Positions 9,433-19,847 are shown, counted from the first letter of the stretch. The stretch is 64,000 bases of DNA from Pacificimonas pallii (GCF_019204005.1 NZ_JAGSPA010000001.1:372001-436000), one strand, 5' to 3'. Notes: generated by a model not told the origin, from the sequence alone. Numbers and translations: made by a program.

Positions 9433-9693
9433 GTGAGGCCCCCCTGTTCAGTCAGACCTGTCCATTCAGATCTTCCGCACCTGAACGCACATGAACCCCA
9501 ATCAGTTGCATCCGGCCGTGCCTGACGCCGGAATTGCGGGGCGATCGCGATCGTTTGCGGCCAATGGCATGAGGGCATGTCCGGGCCCCGGCCCGCATGC
9601 GCGCCTTCTTTGCTAGCCTTCCAGACAGTTTCCCCAGCCCGCGCGCCGCGATTAGAACCGGTCCATGGGATGGGTTCGACGGGAACGACTGCC

Positions 9694-10557
9694 ATGACGC
9701 TTCATATCGAGAAAAGCGGCCAGGTCTGCGGGGCGCGGGTCACGGGGATCGATCTGTCGCAGCCGGTCCCGGACGTGCTGGCGCGGGATATCCGCGCCGC
9801 CTGGCTTCAGCATCATGTGCTCGCCTTTCCGGGCCAGAGACTAAGCGATGACGATCTGGAGCGGTTTACGCTTGGCTTCGGCGGTTTTGGCGACGACCCG
9901 TTCATTTCCCCTATTGCCGGGCGCCGTCACATTATCGCGGTGAAGCGGGACGCCGACGAGACCGCGCCGCTATTCGCCGAGAATTGGCATACCGACTGGA
10001 GCTTTCAGCAGCGCCCACCGGCGGGCACATGCCTGTATGGCAAGACGATCCCGCCCGCAGGCGGCGACACGCTGTTCGCCGACCAGCATGCCGCGCTGGA
10101 CGCGATGCCGGACCGTCTCCGCCAGCGGATCGAGGGCAGGATCGCCATTCATTCCGCCGCGCTCGCTTATGCTCCCGACGGCACCTATGGCGAGGCGGAC
10201 AAGGTCAGGGGCCGCTCGATGAACATCCGTCCGTCGGACGAGGCGCGCGCGGTGCAGCATCACCCGCTGATCCGCCGCCATCCCGAAACCGGCCGCGAGG
10301 GCATATTCGGCACGCTCGGCTATATTTGCGGGATCGTCGGCATGACGGACGCCGAGGCGCTGCCTTTGCTTCTCGAACTACAGGCCTGGCAGGCGCGCGA
10401 CGAGTTCGTCTACCGCCACCAGTGGGAGCCGGACATGCTGGTCATGTGGGACAATAGAAGCGTTCTGCACCGCGCGACCGGCGGCTATGAAGGCCATGCC
10501 CGCCTGCTGCACAGGACGACCATTGCGGCCTGGGATGGCGAGGAGAAGGGCTGCTAG
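9694..10557 (+). CDS. TauD/TfdA-family Fe(II)/2-oxoglutarate dioxygenase
   Basis: A 287-residue enzyme of the TauD/TfdA superfamily. The iron ligands are visible as His and Asp in ENWHTDWSF and a distal His in SVLHRATGG, followed by the 2-oxoglutarate-binding Arg in ARLLHRTTI. These enzymes hydroxylate taurine, chlorophenoxy acids, hypotaurine-like compounds and others; the substrate here is unknown and no sulfonate transporter is nearby. The start at 9694 (MTLHIEKSGQ) matches the normal family N-terminus; an ATG at 9670 is possible. About 260 nt lie between it and the start of the preceding minus-strand gene. Confidence 0.85.
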   Translation: MTLHIEKSGQVCGARVTGIDLSQPVPDVLARDIRAAWLQHHVLAFPGQRLSDDDLERFTLGFGGFGDDPFISPIAGRRHIIAVKRDADETAPLFAENWHTDWSFQQRPPAGTCLYGKTIPPAGGDTLFADQHAALDAMPDRLRQRIEGRIAIHSAALAYAPDGTYGEADKVRGRSMNIRPSDEARAVQHHPLIRRHPETGREGIFGTLGYICGIVGMTDAEALPLLLELQAWQARDEFVYRHQWEPDMLVMWDNRSVLHRATGGYEGHARLLHRTTIAAWDGEEKGC

Positions 10558-10677
10558 CAGGCGGCTGGCCAGCTTAGATCGTTTCTTCGAGATCGTCATA
10601 CCGGCGTCCGCGGGGAGTGGCGGGTTCATTTTTGCGGGTATCACATATACCGGTATCAAAGTCCTGAAAGAGCAGGT

Positions 10678-11700
10678 CTACCCCTTCTGCAGCTGTTTCC
10701 GGCCGAGCAGTTCCGCGATCTGGATCGCGTTCAGCGCGGCGCCCTTGCGCAGATTATCGGACACGCACCACAGGTTCAGGCCGTGCTTCACCGTCGGGTC
10801 CTTGCGCACGCGGCTGATATAGGTGGCATATTCGCCGACGCATTCGACGGGCGTGACATATCCCCCATCCTCCTGCTTATCGACGACCATGATGCCGGGC
10901 GCTTTTCGAAGGACGTCACGGGCATCCTTGGCGCTCAGTTCGTCCTCGAACTCGATATTGATGCTTTCGGAATGGCCCACGAACACGGGAACGCGGACGC
11001 AGGTCGCCGTCAGTTCGATATCGGGCGACAGGATCTTGTGCGTTTCCTGCACCATCTTGCGCTCTTCCCTGGTGGAACCGTCAGCCAGGAAATCATCGAT
11101 ATGCGGAATGCAGTTGAAGGCGATCTGTTTCGTGAAGACGTTGTTTTCCTTTGGATCGCCCACGAAAATCGCGCGGGTCTGGGTGAACAGTTCGTCCATC
11201 GCGTCCTTGCCCGCGCCCGATACGGACTGGTAGGTCGATACGACAACGCGCCTGATCTTCGCGGCGTCGTGCAGCGGCTTCAGGGCCACGACCATCTGCG
11301 CGGTCGAACAGTTCGGATTGGCGATGATGTTGCGCTTCATCCCGGAAATCGCATCGGGGTTCACTTCCGGCACGATCAGCGGCACGTCCGGCTCCATGCG
11401 ATAGAGAGAGGAATTGTCGATGACGACACAGCCCGCCGCCGCCGCGCGCGGCGCATGCAGCTTTGTCGGTCCGCTGCCTGCCGCGAACAGGGCGATATCA
11501 TAGCCCGTGAAATCGAAATGCTCGATCGACTCGACCTTCAGTTCCTTGCCGGAATCGCCGAAATCGATCATGCGGCCCTGACTGGCGGGACTTGCGACCG
11601 CCGTCAGCTCTGCGAGCGGGAATTCCCGCTCGGCCAATATATTCAGCATTTCGCGCCCGACATTGCCGGTCGCGCCGACGACGGCGACGCGGTATCCCAT
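10678..11700 (-). CDS. asd: Aspartate-semialdehyde dehydrogenase
   Basis: A 340-residue enzyme that reduces aspartyl phosphate to aspartate semialdehyde, the branch point to lysine/diaminopimelate, threonine and methionine. The N-terminal NADP motif VAVVGATGNVG and the active-site Cys131 in ANPNCSTAQ are intact. The start at 11700 (MGYRVAVVGA) is used rather than the longer frame because it places the nucleotide fold at the very N-terminus, as in all homologues. The 120-nt gap after it carries a short fragment resembling the GTCATACCGGCG repeat seen near 33.3 kb. Confidence 0.97.
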   Translation of the reverse strand: MGYRVAVVGATGNVGREMLNILAEREFPLAELTAVASPASQGRMIDFGDSGKELKVESIEHFDFTGYDIALFAAGSGPTKLHAPRAAAAGCVVIDNSSLYRMEPDVPLIVPEVNPDAISGMKRNIIANPNCSTAQMVVALKPLHDAAKIRRVVVSTYQSVSGAGKDAMDELFTQTRAIFVGDPKENNVFTKQIAFNCIPHIDDFLADGSTREERKMVQETHKILSPDIELTATCVRVPVFVGHSESINIEFEDELSAKDARDVLRKAPGIMVVDKQEDGGYVTPVECVGEYATYISRVRKDPTVKHGLNLWCVSDNLRKGAALNAIQIAELLGRKQLQKG

Positions 11701-11834
11701 GAATCTATTTCCTACTGCAATCGATGTTTCCCGGCCGCTTATGTAATCGCGCGTGCTGCAATGCAACATTTGCCGCAGGTGTCCGGCTGCAACTTCAGCC
11801 GCCGCAGCGCGTAATCTTCCAAAGCAGGAGATTT

Positions 11835-13103
11835 ATGATGGGCGAGATGCTGAGCGCGGCGCGGACGCGCATGCACCGGGCGGCGGAACATGCGGACGTC
11901 GCGGACGAGCTGGTCGCGCGGCTGGATTATCCCTCCGAAACATTGTCCGCGTCGATCCCGCTAAGGCGGGACGATGGCACGCTGCTGCAGCTGAAGGCGT
12001 GGCGATGCCGTTACGATTCGACGCTGGGTCCGACAAAGGGCGGCATTCGCTTCCACCCGGATGTGGACGCGGACGAGGTGCAGACCCTCGCATTTCTGAT
12101 GAGCATGAAATGCGCATTGATGGCCCTGCCCTTTGGCGGCGGCAAGGGCGGCGTGCAGGTCGATGCGCATGATCTGTCACTTATGGAAAAGGAAAGGCTG
12201 GCGCGCGGCTGGGTCCGCCATTTCGCCCGCATTCTCGGGCCGGACCGCGATGTCCCCGCGCCGGACGTCGCCACCGGCGAGCGCGAAATGGCGTGGATGG
12301 TCGATGAATATGCCGCGATGGCCGGATCGATCCAGCCGGGTGCCTTTACCGGAAAGCCCGTTTCACTTGGCGGGATCGCAGGCCGCACGCCGGCAACCGG
12401 ACGCGGCGCGATGATCGCGCTCGAAGCGGTGCGGCACAAACTGGACCTGCCGCCGGGCGATCTTCGCATCGCCATTCAGGGATTCGGCAATGCGGGCAGC
12501 TGGTTCGCGCGTGCCGCGAGCGATGCCGGGCACCGGATCGTCGCCGTTTCCGATTCGTCGGGCATGATTTCGCATGATGACGGCCTTGCCATCGATGCCC
12601 TGCTAAAGGCCAAGGCCGCGGACGGATCGGTCACCGACCTCGACCAGAAGGGAGCGAAAAGCCGGAAATCGGGCGCGCATATCCTGTCCCATGACTGCGA
12701 TGTGCTGGCCTTTGCGGCGCTTGGCGGGGTGGTCACCGCGGACAATGCCAGCGACCTGAAAGCGAAGGCGATCCTTGAAATCGCCAACGGCCCGATCGGC
12801 CCCCCCGCCGACGCGCCGCTCAGAAAGGCGGGGATCGAGGTGGTGCCGGACATTCTTGCCAATGCCGGCGGCGTCACGATCAGCCATGCCGAGTGGGTGC
12901 AGAATCGCGGCGGTCTTGCCTGGGACGAAGACCGCGTGAACGATTATCTGCGTGATCAGATGGAGGCCGCGGCCCGGCGCGTGACCCAGATGATGGACAC
13001 GCACGCTCTCGACATGCGCACGGCGGCCTATGCGGCGGCGATGGTGCCCCTTTGCAGGGCCGTCTCCGCACGCGGGACCTGCAGCGACTTTGGCGGCGGA
13101 TAA
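11835..13103 (+). CDS. Glu/Leu/Phe/Val-type NAD(P)-dependent amino-acid dehydrogenase
   Basis: A 422-residue member of the glutamate/leucine dehydrogenase family, most like the catabolic hexameric glutamate dehydrogenases. The substrate-binding stretch TKGGIRFHPDV and the catalytic Lys in FGGGKGGV are present, and the dinucleotide fold starts at IQGFGNAGSW. The start at 11835 follows a good CAGGAG site with 4-nt spacing. It is divergent from asd across 134 bp. Which amino acid is oxidised cannot be settled by eye; glutamate is the first guess. Confidence 0.88.
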   Translation: MMGEMLSAARTRMHRAAEHADVADELVARLDYPSETLSASIPLRRDDGTLLQLKAWRCRYDSTLGPTKGGIRFHPDVDADEVQTLAFLMSMKCALMALPFGGGKGGVQVDAHDLSLMEKERLARGWVRHFARILGPDRDVPAPDVATGEREMAWMVDEYAAMAGSIQPGAFTGKPVSLGGIAGRTPATGRGAMIALEAVRHKLDLPPGDLRIAIQGFGNAGSWFARAASDAGHRIVAVSDSSGMISHDDGLAIDALLKAKAADGSVTDLDQKGAKSRKSGAHILSHDCDVLAFAALGGVVTADNASDLKAKAILEIANGPIGPPADAPLRKAGIEVVPDILANAGGVTISHAEWVQNRGGLAWDEDRVNDYLRDQMEAAARRVTQMMDTHALDMRTAAYAAAMVPLCRAVSARGTCSDFGGG

Positions 13104-13312
13104 TGCGCCTCCCGGTCCGCCCGGCACATTATCGCCGCAAAAAACTGTAATCGAAGAAGAATGACGGCGTCACAGTTGCGCAACCCGCGCCGTGATGGCA
13201 TGTTTCCAGTCGCTAATGGTGCGTTCATACAGAAAATGTGAAGGCACCGCATGCGCCGGGGGGCGTTGATTTAATTGGCCGATGCGCCTGCACCATAAAG
13301 GGATGCCCTGAG

Positions 13313-15184
13313 ATGCTGATTCTGAGTACCGACGGTGAAACTTTCGAGAACAACACGCTGCGCGACAGTCCGAATACCGGCACGTCCGCGGTTAACATCA
13401 CCGCTGACAACGTCACTTTCATCAACGGCGTCGGCGGTATCGTTCAGGCGGACCAGGATGAGGGCTTCACGGTATCCGGGGCGAATACCACGATCCGCAA
13501 CCTTGTCGGCGGTATCGTGCGCACGACCGTGCGCGAACCACTGCTGGACGCAATTGGCACATCAGGCGCCATCCTGTTCGAGAATTTCGGCGAGCGTACC
13601 GGCCGCCTGCTGTTCAGCCCGGAGGCTGACACGCTGCTGGAAGCCGGGACGGTCAATATCGTCCTGGAGGCGAACGGCGCCGTAGATGCGGGCGCCGTCA
13701 GCATCGGCATGAACGGCGGCGACGACATGGCCACTTTCGACTTTGCCACATTGACGGTGAATTACGTCAATGAAGCCAGGGCTGCGCAGGCCCCGGACGC
13801 CGCCCTGACCCGCGCCCTGATCGGCGGCGGTGCCGGCAATGACACCTTCACCATCGACAATCTCGATGGCTCCTTTGACTTTTTCCGGGTCGACGGCGTC
13901 GAGGATCTTGTACTGGCGGCAAGTGACGGTGCGATCGTCGATACGGTGATTGATGGCAACACATCGGATTTTCAGGCGTCGGCAAGGCTCGCCATCGGCC
14001 TGAATGTCAATGCGACGATCCAGAATGTCGATTTCGATAATATCACCGTGCAGTCGCTGACGTCTGCCTTTGTCAATGTCGGTATTGGCACGCTGACGGC
14101 GGATAGCGGCGACAACGCCATCACCCTTTCAGGCTCGACCACGGTCAGCGGTGCGGTCAATCTGGGGGATGGCAATGACAGCGTCATCATCCAGACCGGT
14201 GCCGCGATCGGGGCGGCTGTCAATGGCGGCGACGGCGCCGATACGCTCACGGGTGGCGATTTTGCCGACATTCTGATCGGCGGCGCCGGCAATGACATCA
14301 TCACGGGCGGCGGCGGTGCGGACACGCTGACCGGTGGTCTGGGTGATGACACGTTCATCGGCACGCTGGCGCAGCTGGCGCAAGACACGATTACCGATTT
14401 CTCTGATGGCGACGTTCTGCAGATCAGCGACGCCTTCACGGTCGTGGAAACGACGGGCGAGGAGAGCCTGACGGCAACGATTTCGGGCGGGGCGCAATTC
14501 GTTCTGAACGTGGCGGGCGACTATGCAGGTTCCGGCTTCATCGCCTCTGGACAGGCGAGCGGCACAACGCGGATTCAGGAGCTCGCCGACCTGATCGCCC
14601 TGTCGGAAGGCAATGCCGTCGCCGGAGGCGGCATTACCGCTCAGGGCGCTGTGGTTGACAATTTCCTCTCCAGCACAACCTCCGCCGATTTTCAGGTCAC
14701 GGTGCAGCCCGCCGACGCAAACGCCGGGTTCGACAACAGCCTCGGCGTATACGAGATTCGCGGCGACGGATCGCTCGGCGACGTGCGTATTCTGGTTGGC
14801 AATGTCAAAGACGGTGGCAGCTTCGCCGTCGAGGATCTCGATGCGGGGAGCCGACTGGGCTTCTTCATCGTGCAGGACGGCGCGAACAGCCTGACGCCGG
14901 GGCAGACATCGTCCACCGCGCTCGGCCTCGACATCGTCGGCGGCACCGCCATTCTTACGGATGGCGGCACGGCGATTGCCGGGGCGACGATCTTCCTCAG
15001 CCATGATAGCGACCTGAACATCGACAATCAGCAGCACGCCCTTACCGGCGCGGAGAATGACGGTAGCGGGCGGGTCAATTTCGCCTTCGAGGATCTGCTG
15101 CGCTCCGGGGCCAGCGACGATGATTTCCAGGACGTCGTCTTCGTGGTCGAGCCGATCATTGCGGGCATTCCCGTCATCGGCTGA
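13313..15184 (+). CDS. RTX calcium-binding protein with C-terminal DUF4114 domain
   Basis: A 623-residue acidic, glycine-rich protein that is almost cysteine-free. It has a repetitive beta-rich N-terminal half resembling a pectate-lyase-like helix (FENNTLRDSP, VNITADNVTFING). Calcium-binding nonapeptide repeats follow at about residues 304-350 (GGDGADTLTGG, GGAGNDIITGG, GGLGDDTFIG). The C-terminal DUF4114 region (FDNSLGVYEI, VNFAFEDL) follows. There is no N-terminal signal peptide, so export by a type I system through the C-terminus is likely; no ABC/HlyD exporter is next to it, and the only HlyD piece in this window is a remnant at 27.2 kb. A terminator follows its stop. Its role may be adhesin or surface-layer-like; this is inferred. 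Confidence 0.85.
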   Translation: MLILSTDGETFENNTLRDSPNTGTSAVNITADNVTFINGVGGIVQADQDEGFTVSGANTTIRNLVGGIVRTTVREPLLDAIGTSGAILFENFGERTGRLLFSPEADTLLEAGTVNIVLEANGAVDAGAVSIGMNGGDDMATFDFATLTVNYVNEARAAQAPDAALTRALIGGGAGNDTFTIDNLDGSFDFFRVDGVEDLVLAASDGAIVDTVIDGNTSDFQASARLAIGLNVNATIQNVDFDNITVQSLTSAFVNVGIGTLTADSGDNAITLSGSTTVSGAVNLGDGNDSVIIQTGAAIGAAVNGGDGADTLTGGDFADILIGGAGNDIITGGGGADTLTGGLGDDTFIGTLAQLAQDTITDFSDGDVLQISDAFTVVETTGEESLTATISGGAQFVLNVAGDYAGSGFIASGQASGTTRIQELADLIALSEGNAVAGGGITAQGAVVDNFLSSTTSADFQVTVQPADANAGFDNSLGVYEIRGDGSLGDVRILVGNVKDGGSFAVEDLDAGSRLGFFIVQDGANSLTPGQTSSTALGLDIVGGTAILTDGGTAIAGATIFLSHDSDLNIDNQQHALTGAENDGSGRVNFAFEDLLRSGASDDDFQDVVFVVEPIIAGIPVIG

Positions 15185-15208
15185 TTTCCAGACCTTCCGA
15201 CATGATAT

Positions 15209-15246
15209 GGGGGGCGGGCCGGCCGGTTCGCCCCCCTCTTCTTTTG
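15209..15246 (+). terminator. Rho-independent terminator after the RTX gene
   Basis: A perfect 8-bp stem (GGGGGGCG at 15209-15216 with CGCCCCCC at 15229-15236) encloses a 12-nt GC-rich loop and runs into TCTTCTTTTG. It begins 24 nt past the RTX stop codon and fits an intrinsic terminator for that gene. Confidence 0.75.
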
Positions 15247-15475
15247 CGTACGCCCGGTCATATCGTCCCCGGCCATGGCCCGCTTCGCGGCATGGCCGAC
15301 GTGCGTGAGGTTGCGGATGATCTGCGCGTCATCAAGGGCGGGGGGCGCGCGTTTCGACGCGGGCATGACGCCGGAGGAGGCCGCGCGCGATATCGGCAGC
15401 GGGGGGCACCCTTGGCCGCTATGCGGGCTGGCGCTGTTCGGGCGGATGGCCGCGATCCGTTATAATGCGCGCTGA
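15245..15475 (+). pseudogene. Frameshifted C-terminal remnant of an MBL-fold hydrolase
   Basis: A decayed tail of a metallo-beta-lactamase-fold enzyme. One frame reads TPGHIVPGHGPLRGMADVRE, the usual final PGHG motif and helix of this family. A second frame, one base on, continues GARFDAGMTPEEAARDIGSG to a stop at 15475. The switch falls in a GGGGGG run near 15340. No N-terminal part with the HxHxDH site is present; the sequence upstream is the RTX gene and its terminator. It is therefore a truncated and frameshifted relic. Confidence 0.6.
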
Positions 15476-15558
15476 GCGCGGGAGACGCGGCTTCACCTGG
15501 CGAACATCGGTGCCGCCCCCGCTTGATTTCACCGCGCCCCGACGCCACTAGGTCCGGC

Positions 15559-16974
15559 ATGGCTACGAAACCCCGCACCCTCTTCGAGAAGATCTGGCAC
15601 GCGCACACTGTCGAGCGCCGCGAAGATGGCACGACGCTCCTTTATATCGACCGGCACCTGATCCATGAAGTGACGACCCCGCAGGCGTTCGAGAGCCTGC
15701 GCCTTGCGGGCCGCCCGGTGCGCCGCCCCGATCTGACGCTGGCCGTGCCGGATCACAATGTCCCCACCACGGACCGTCACAGGCCGATCGCTGATCCCGC
15801 CAGCGCGCTCCAGGTCGATCTACTGAAGGAAAACTGCGCCGCCTTCGGCATCGAACATATCGAGATGACCGCACGCGATCAGGGTATCGTCCACATCATC
15901 GGCCCGGAACAGGGCTTCACCCTGCCCGGCGTCACGCTTGTCTGCGGCGACAGTCACACGGCGACGCACGGCGCGTTCGGCGCGCTCGCCTTTGGGATCG
16001 GTGCCAGCGAAGTCGAGCATGTCCTCGCCACGCAGACGCTGCTCCTGCGTCAGCCCAAGGCGATGAGCGTCACCGTTGAAGGCGAACTCGGCTTCGGCGT
16101 CACGGCAAAGGACGTCACCCTTGCCATCATCGGCAAGACCGGCACCGCGGGCGGCACCGGCCATGTCATCGAATATCGCGGCAGCGCCATTCGCGCGCTG
16201 TCGATTGAGGGCCGCATGACACTGTGCAATATGGCCATCGAAGGCGGCGCCCGCGCGGGCATGGTCGCGCCTGATGAAAAGACCTACGCCTATGTAAAGG
16301 GCCGCGACCGCGCGCCGTCCGGCACCGACTGGGAGCGCGCGCTGGCGTACTGGAAGACGCTGCCGACCGACGAGGGGGCGACCTTCGACCGCGAAGTCGT
16401 GCTCGACGCCGCCGACATCGCGCCGCAGGTCACCTGGGGCACCAGCCCCGAAGACGTGCTGCCCGTGACCGGCAGCATTCCCGATCCGGCCAGCTTCGCC
16501 GATGCCTCAAAACAGGCCGCCGCCGCCAAATCGCTCGACTATCTCGGTCTGACGCCGGGCACCGCGCTCCGCGACATCGAGGTCAGCTACGTTTTCGTCG
16601 GCAGCTGTACCAATGCCCGGATCGAGGACATGCGCGCCGCCGCCGCCGTCGCAAAAGGCCGTCACCGTGCCGAGGGCGTCAAGCAGGTCATGATCGTGCC
16701 CGGCTCAGGCCGTGTGAAGGCCGAGGCAGAAGCCGAGGGCCTCGACAGGATCTTCATCGATGCCGGTTTTGAATGGCGTGAGCCCGGCTGCTCCGCCTGC
16801 CTGGGCATGAACCCGGACAAGGTTCCTCCGGGCGAACGCTGCGCCTCCACCTCCAATCGCAATTTCGTGGGCCGTCAGGGGCCAGGTGCCCGCACGCACC
16901 TGATGTCCCCTGCCATGGCCGCCGCCGCCGCCATTACCGGAAAGATCACCGACGTAAGGGAGTTGATGAAATGA
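15559..16974 (+). CDS. leuC: 3-isopropylmalate dehydratase large subunit
   Basis: A 471-residue aconitase-family subunit that isomerises 2- to 3-isopropylmalate in leucine synthesis together with LeuD. Cysteine ligands for the 4Fe-4S cluster are visible in [12 protein letters not shown] and GCSACLGMN, and the [11 protein letters not shown] substrate loop is intact. The start at 15559 ([13 protein letters not shown]) matches the family N-terminus. It opens a six-gene run in which every stop overlaps the next start by 4 nt. Confidence 0.97.
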   Translation: MATKPRTLFEKIWHAHTVERREDGTTLLYIDRHLIHEVTTPQAFESLRLAGRPVRRPDLTLAVPDHNVPTTDRHRPIADPASALQVDLLKENCAAFGIEHIEMTARDQGIVHIIGPEQGFTLPGVTLVCGDSHTATHGAFGALAFGIGASEVEHVLATQTLLLRQPKAMSVTVEGELGFGVTAKDVTLAIIGKTGTAGGTGHVIEYRGSAIRALSIEGRMTLCNMAIEGGARAGMVAPDEKTYAYVKGRDRAPSGTDWERALAYWKTLPTDEGATFDREVVLDAADIAPQVTWGTSPEDVLPVTGSIPDPASFADASKQAAAAKSLDYLGLTPGTALRDIEVSYVFVGSCTNARIEDMRAAAAVAKGRHRAEGVKQVMIVPGSGRVKAEAEAEGLDRIFIDAGFEWREPGCSACLGMNPDKVPPGERCASTSNRNFVGRQGPGARTHLMSPAMAAAAAITGKITDVRELMK

Positions 16975-17354
16975 CAGGTGCCAGAGTAGCCGGGGCGACT
17001 GCTGAAAACATCCTCGCCATCATGATAAAATATTGGAAGGATGCGGAAAAACTGGCCGTGTTGTTTTGCGTCGGGACCGGCGTGGCGAACTTTTTCCAGG
17101 CGGCAATGTCCCCAGCCGTCATATTCGCCAATATCCTTATATTTCTGATCTTCGCGCATTTGCGATATGGCCTCGATCGGCGCATTCGCGAATTCAGCAG
17201 GGAAAATTCGCTTGAGCGCGTCGATCTGCATGCTGTTTGCCGGCGCCATGCCACTTTCAGCCATGCCTTCGAACATGCACCTGTTTTTCTATACGCGCTC
17301 CTTTTCCATGCCGCGTCGCTCCTAGTTCATGCCGTGCCGAACTTCAGCATATGA
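16971..17354 (+). CDS. Small membrane protein of unknown function between leuC and leuD
   Basis: A 127-residue ORF whose ATG overlaps the leuC stop (ATGA, 16971-16974) and whose TGA overlaps the leuD start (17351-17354). It has two hydrophobic stretches, about residues 28-65 ([33 protein letters not shown]) and about 105-122 ([16 protein letters not shown]), separated by a charged segment ([17 protein letters not shown]). Its GC content is lower than leuC and leuD. I do not recognise a family. A competing minus-strand ORF covers the same bases, but the exact stop/start overlaps at both ends favour this strand. Confidence 0.6.
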   Translation: MTGARVAGATAENILAIMIKYWKDAEKLAVLFCVGTGVANFFQAAMSPAVIFANILIFLIFAHLRYGLDRRIREFSRENSLERVDLHAVCRRHATFSHAFEHAPVFLYALLFHAASLLVHAVPNFSI

Positions 17355-17956
17355 AAGCCTTCACCACACTCACCGGTATCGCCGTCCCGTTCGGCCAGAA
17401 GAATGTCGATACGGACGTCATCATTCCGGCGGAATATCTCAAAAACCCGACCCGCAACGGGCTTGCGATGGGCGCGTTCGAATCGATTCGGAAAGGCAAT
17501 CCGGACAACATCTTCGACCAGCCGCGCCATGCGCAGGCCCCGATCCTGATCGCGGGCGACAATTTCGGCTGCGGGTCCAGCCGGGAGCAGGCCCCGTGGG
17601 CGCTGGGCGATATGGGTTTTCGCGTTGTCATCGCGCCCAGCTTTGCCGACATATTTTCCGGCAACAGCTTCAAGAACGGCATCCTTCTCGTCGCGCTGCC
17701 GCAGGACGAGGTCGACCGCCTGATGGTGGTCGCCGAAACAGACGAGATTACCGTCGATCTCGATTCGCAGACCGTGACGACACCGTTTCAGGACCGCTTC
17801 ACCTTCGATATCGATCCCTTCCGCAAAAACTGCCTGATCAACGGTCTGGACGAGATCGGCCTGACCGAACAGATGACACCCGCCATCGGCAGCTTTGAGG
17901 CGCGCATGGCAGACGATTATCCCTGGATCGGGGGCGCTGCGCGTCAGGCGGTGTGA
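17351..17956 (+). CDS. leuD: 3-isopropylmalate dehydratase small subunit
   Basis: A 201-residue swivel-domain subunit completing the isopropylmalate isomerase with LeuC. The early [13 protein letters not shown], the central [17 protein letters not shown] and [18 protein letters not shown] are standard. The start at 17351 overlaps the stop of the small membrane ORF; its stop overlaps the phosphoesterase start as GTGA. Confidence 0.97.
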   Translation: MKAFTTLTGIAVPFGQKNVDTDVIIPAEYLKNPTRNGLAMGAFESIRKGNPDNIFDQPRHAQAPILIAGDNFGCGSSREQAPWALGDMGFRVVIAPSFADIFSGNSFKNGILLVALPQDEVDRLMVVAETDEITVDLDSQTVTTPFQDRFTFDIDPFRKNCLINGLDEIGLTEQMTPAIGSFEARMADDYPWIGGAARQAV

Positions 17957-18795
17957 TTGGGAAGCGAATCAAGGCCATCTTCATCGCTTTGTTGTTAACG
18001 GGCCTCGCCGTCATCGCGTACATGTACACCGTTGCCATCCGCATGCCGGTCGTGCGAACGGCGAATGTCGCAGCCCTGCCGCCGGGAGCGGCGCCCCTCA
18101 GCATCCTTCTGATCGCCGACACACAGGTCGCAGGCCCCGACATGCCGCCCGAACGGCTGGCGCGGATCGTCGAACAGGCCAACGCCCTTGCACCCGATAT
18201 CATTCTGATCGCGGGCGACTTCGTCAGCGACAGGCGCGTGTCGTCACGGCTGTACAGCGCCCGCGATGCGGTGGCGCCGCTGTTCGAACTGCGCGCGACA
18301 CACGGCGTCTACGCCGTCGCGGGCAATCACGACCATTGGCGCGGGATCGGCGATTTCCGTATGGCATTCGCCGACTCACCCGTCACTTACATGGCCAATG
18401 AGTCAACGAATGCAGGCCCCATCCGCATTGTCGGCATTGATGACCCGCACACCCGTCATGACGATGTTGCGGCGTCCTTCGCGGGCATATCGGCGGCGGA
18501 CCAGCGCCCGCTCATCGTCCTAACCCACAGCCCCGACGTCGTTCCGCACCTCCCCGCAGCCGCAAATCTTGTCTTCGCGGGCCATACCCACGGCGGCCAG
18601 ATTCGCCTGCCCGTCTTTGGTGCGATCGCGCACGCGTCGGCCTATGGCAATCGCTTCCTCGACGGCCATATTGTCGAAGGCGGGCGCAACATCTTCGTGA
18701 CCGCAGGTATCGGCACCAGCATTCTGCCCTTGCGGCTGGGCGCGGTGCCGGACATGTGGCTGGTTGAACTGACGCCAAGGACCGACACACCATGA
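17953..18795 (+). CDS. Membrane-anchored metallophosphoesterase (YkuE-like)
   Basis: A 280-residue protein with one N-terminal membrane anchor (about residues 7-27) and a calcineurin-like phosphoesterase domain. GDFVSD, AGNHDHW and [13 protein letters not shown] are intact. The first metal motif reads IADTQV (Asp56-Thr-Gln58), where most relatives have D-x-H, so one metal ligand is replaced by Gln. It uses a GTG start overlapping the leuD stop and ends with an ATGA overlap into leuB. Homologues act on UDP-sugars or lipid-linked phosphates; nothing ties this one to leucine synthesis except position. Confidence 0.85.
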   Translation: MIGKRIKAIFIALLLTGLAVIAYMYTVAIRMPVVRTANVAALPPGAAPLSILLIADTQVAGPDMPPERLARIVEQANALAPDIILIAGDFVSDRRVSSRLYSARDAVAPLFELRATHGVYAVAGNHDHWRGIGDFRMAFADSPVTYMANESTNAGPIRIVGIDDPHTRHDDVAASFAGISAADQRPLIVLTHSPDVVPHLPAAANLVFAGHTHGGQIRLPVFGAIAHASAYGNRFLDGHIVEGGRNIFVTAGIGTSILPLRLGAVPDMWLVELTPRTDTP

Positions 18796-19847
18796 CCCAC
18801 TCCCTGCTCCTCCTGCCCGGCGACGGCATCGGCCCGGAAGTGATCGCCGAAGCCGAGACCGTCCTCAACGCCGCGGCGCTCGATATCGCCGTGCACCGGG
18901 CCCCGTTCGGCGGCGCCAGCATCGACCGGCACGGAGCCGCGATCACCGACGAAACCCTGGCGCGCGCGCTGGCCAGCGACGCCGTCCTGACGGGCGCGGT
19001 CGGCGGGCCGCAATGGTCGTCGCAGCCTTATGACAACCGTCCCGAATCCGGCCTTCTGAAACTCCGCGAGGCCATGCAGGTCTTCGCCAATCTGCGCCCG
19101 GCCCGCTGCTTCGCCGCCCTCGCCGATGCGTCCAGCCTGAAGCGTCACCTGGTCGAAGGTCTGGACATCATGTTCGTGCGCGAACTGGTCGGCGGCGTCT
19201 ATTTCGGCCAGCCGCGCGGCATCGAGGATCTGGGGAATGGCCAGCGGCGGGGCGTCAACACGCAGGTTTATACGACGGCGGAAATCCACCGCGTCGCACG
19301 CACCGCGTTCGAACTCGCGCGCGGCCGCCGAAACCGTGTCTGCTCCGTCGAGAAATCGAATGTCATGGAGGCGGGGCTGCTGTGGAAGGAGGAGGTCACC
19401 GCCCTTCACGCGGCGGAATATGCCGATGTCGAGCTTAGCCACATGCTTGCCGACAATTGCGCGATGCAGCTGGTGAAGGCGCCCAAACAGTTCGATGTCA
19501 TCCTGACCGACAATCTGTTTGGCGATATGCTGAGTGACGAGGCGGCGATGCTGACGGGCTCCCTCGGCCTGCTGCCCTCCGCCGCGCTCGGAGAGGCGGG
19601 GAAACCGGGCCTTTACGAACCCATTCACGGCAGCGCGCCCGACATTGCCGGGCAGGGCCTCGCCAATCCCTGCGCCGCGATTCTCAGCCTCGCCATGGCC
19701 ATCCGCCATTCGTTCGGGGATGCGGCGAACGCCGCGCGCATTGAACGGGCGGTCGAGGCCGCCATCGACACGGGCACCCGCACCCGCGACATTGGCGGCA
19801 CGGCCAGCACGGCACAAATGGGCGCGGCCATCGTTCAGCATCTGTGA
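18792..19847 (+). CDS. leuB: 3-isopropylmalate dehydrogenase
   Basis: A 351-residue isocitrate/isopropylmalate dehydrogenase-family enzyme performing the oxidative decarboxylation step of leucine synthesis with NAD. The N-terminal [11 protein letters not shown], the isopropylmalate-binding ESGLLKLRE region, the metal Asp in [14 protein letters not shown] and the NAD-binding [11 protein letters not shown] are all present. It overlaps both neighbours by 4 nt. Confidence 0.97.
   Translation: MTHSLLLLPGDGIGPEVIAEAETVLNAAALDIAVHRAPFGGASIDRHGAAITDETLARALASDAVLTGAVGGPQWSSQPYDNRPESGLLKLREAMQVFANLRPARCFAALADASSLKRHLVEGLDIMFVRELVGGVYFGQPRGIEDLGNGQRRGVNTQVYTTAEIHRVARTAFELARGRRNRVCSVEKSNVMEAGLLWKEEVTALHAAEYADVELSHMLADNCAMQLVKAPKQFDVILTDNLFGDMLSDEAAMLTGSLGLLPSAALGEAGKPGLYEPIHGSAPDIAGQGLANPCAAILSLAMAIRHSFGDAANAARIERAVEAAIDTGTRTRDIGGTASTAQMGAAIVQHL

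Noticed and set aside
16875-17276. A 133-codon minus-strand ORF over the end of leuC and the small membrane ORF
   Set aside because: It overlaps the conserved end of leuC and has no ribosome site; the plus-strand ORF has exact stop/start overlaps at both ends.
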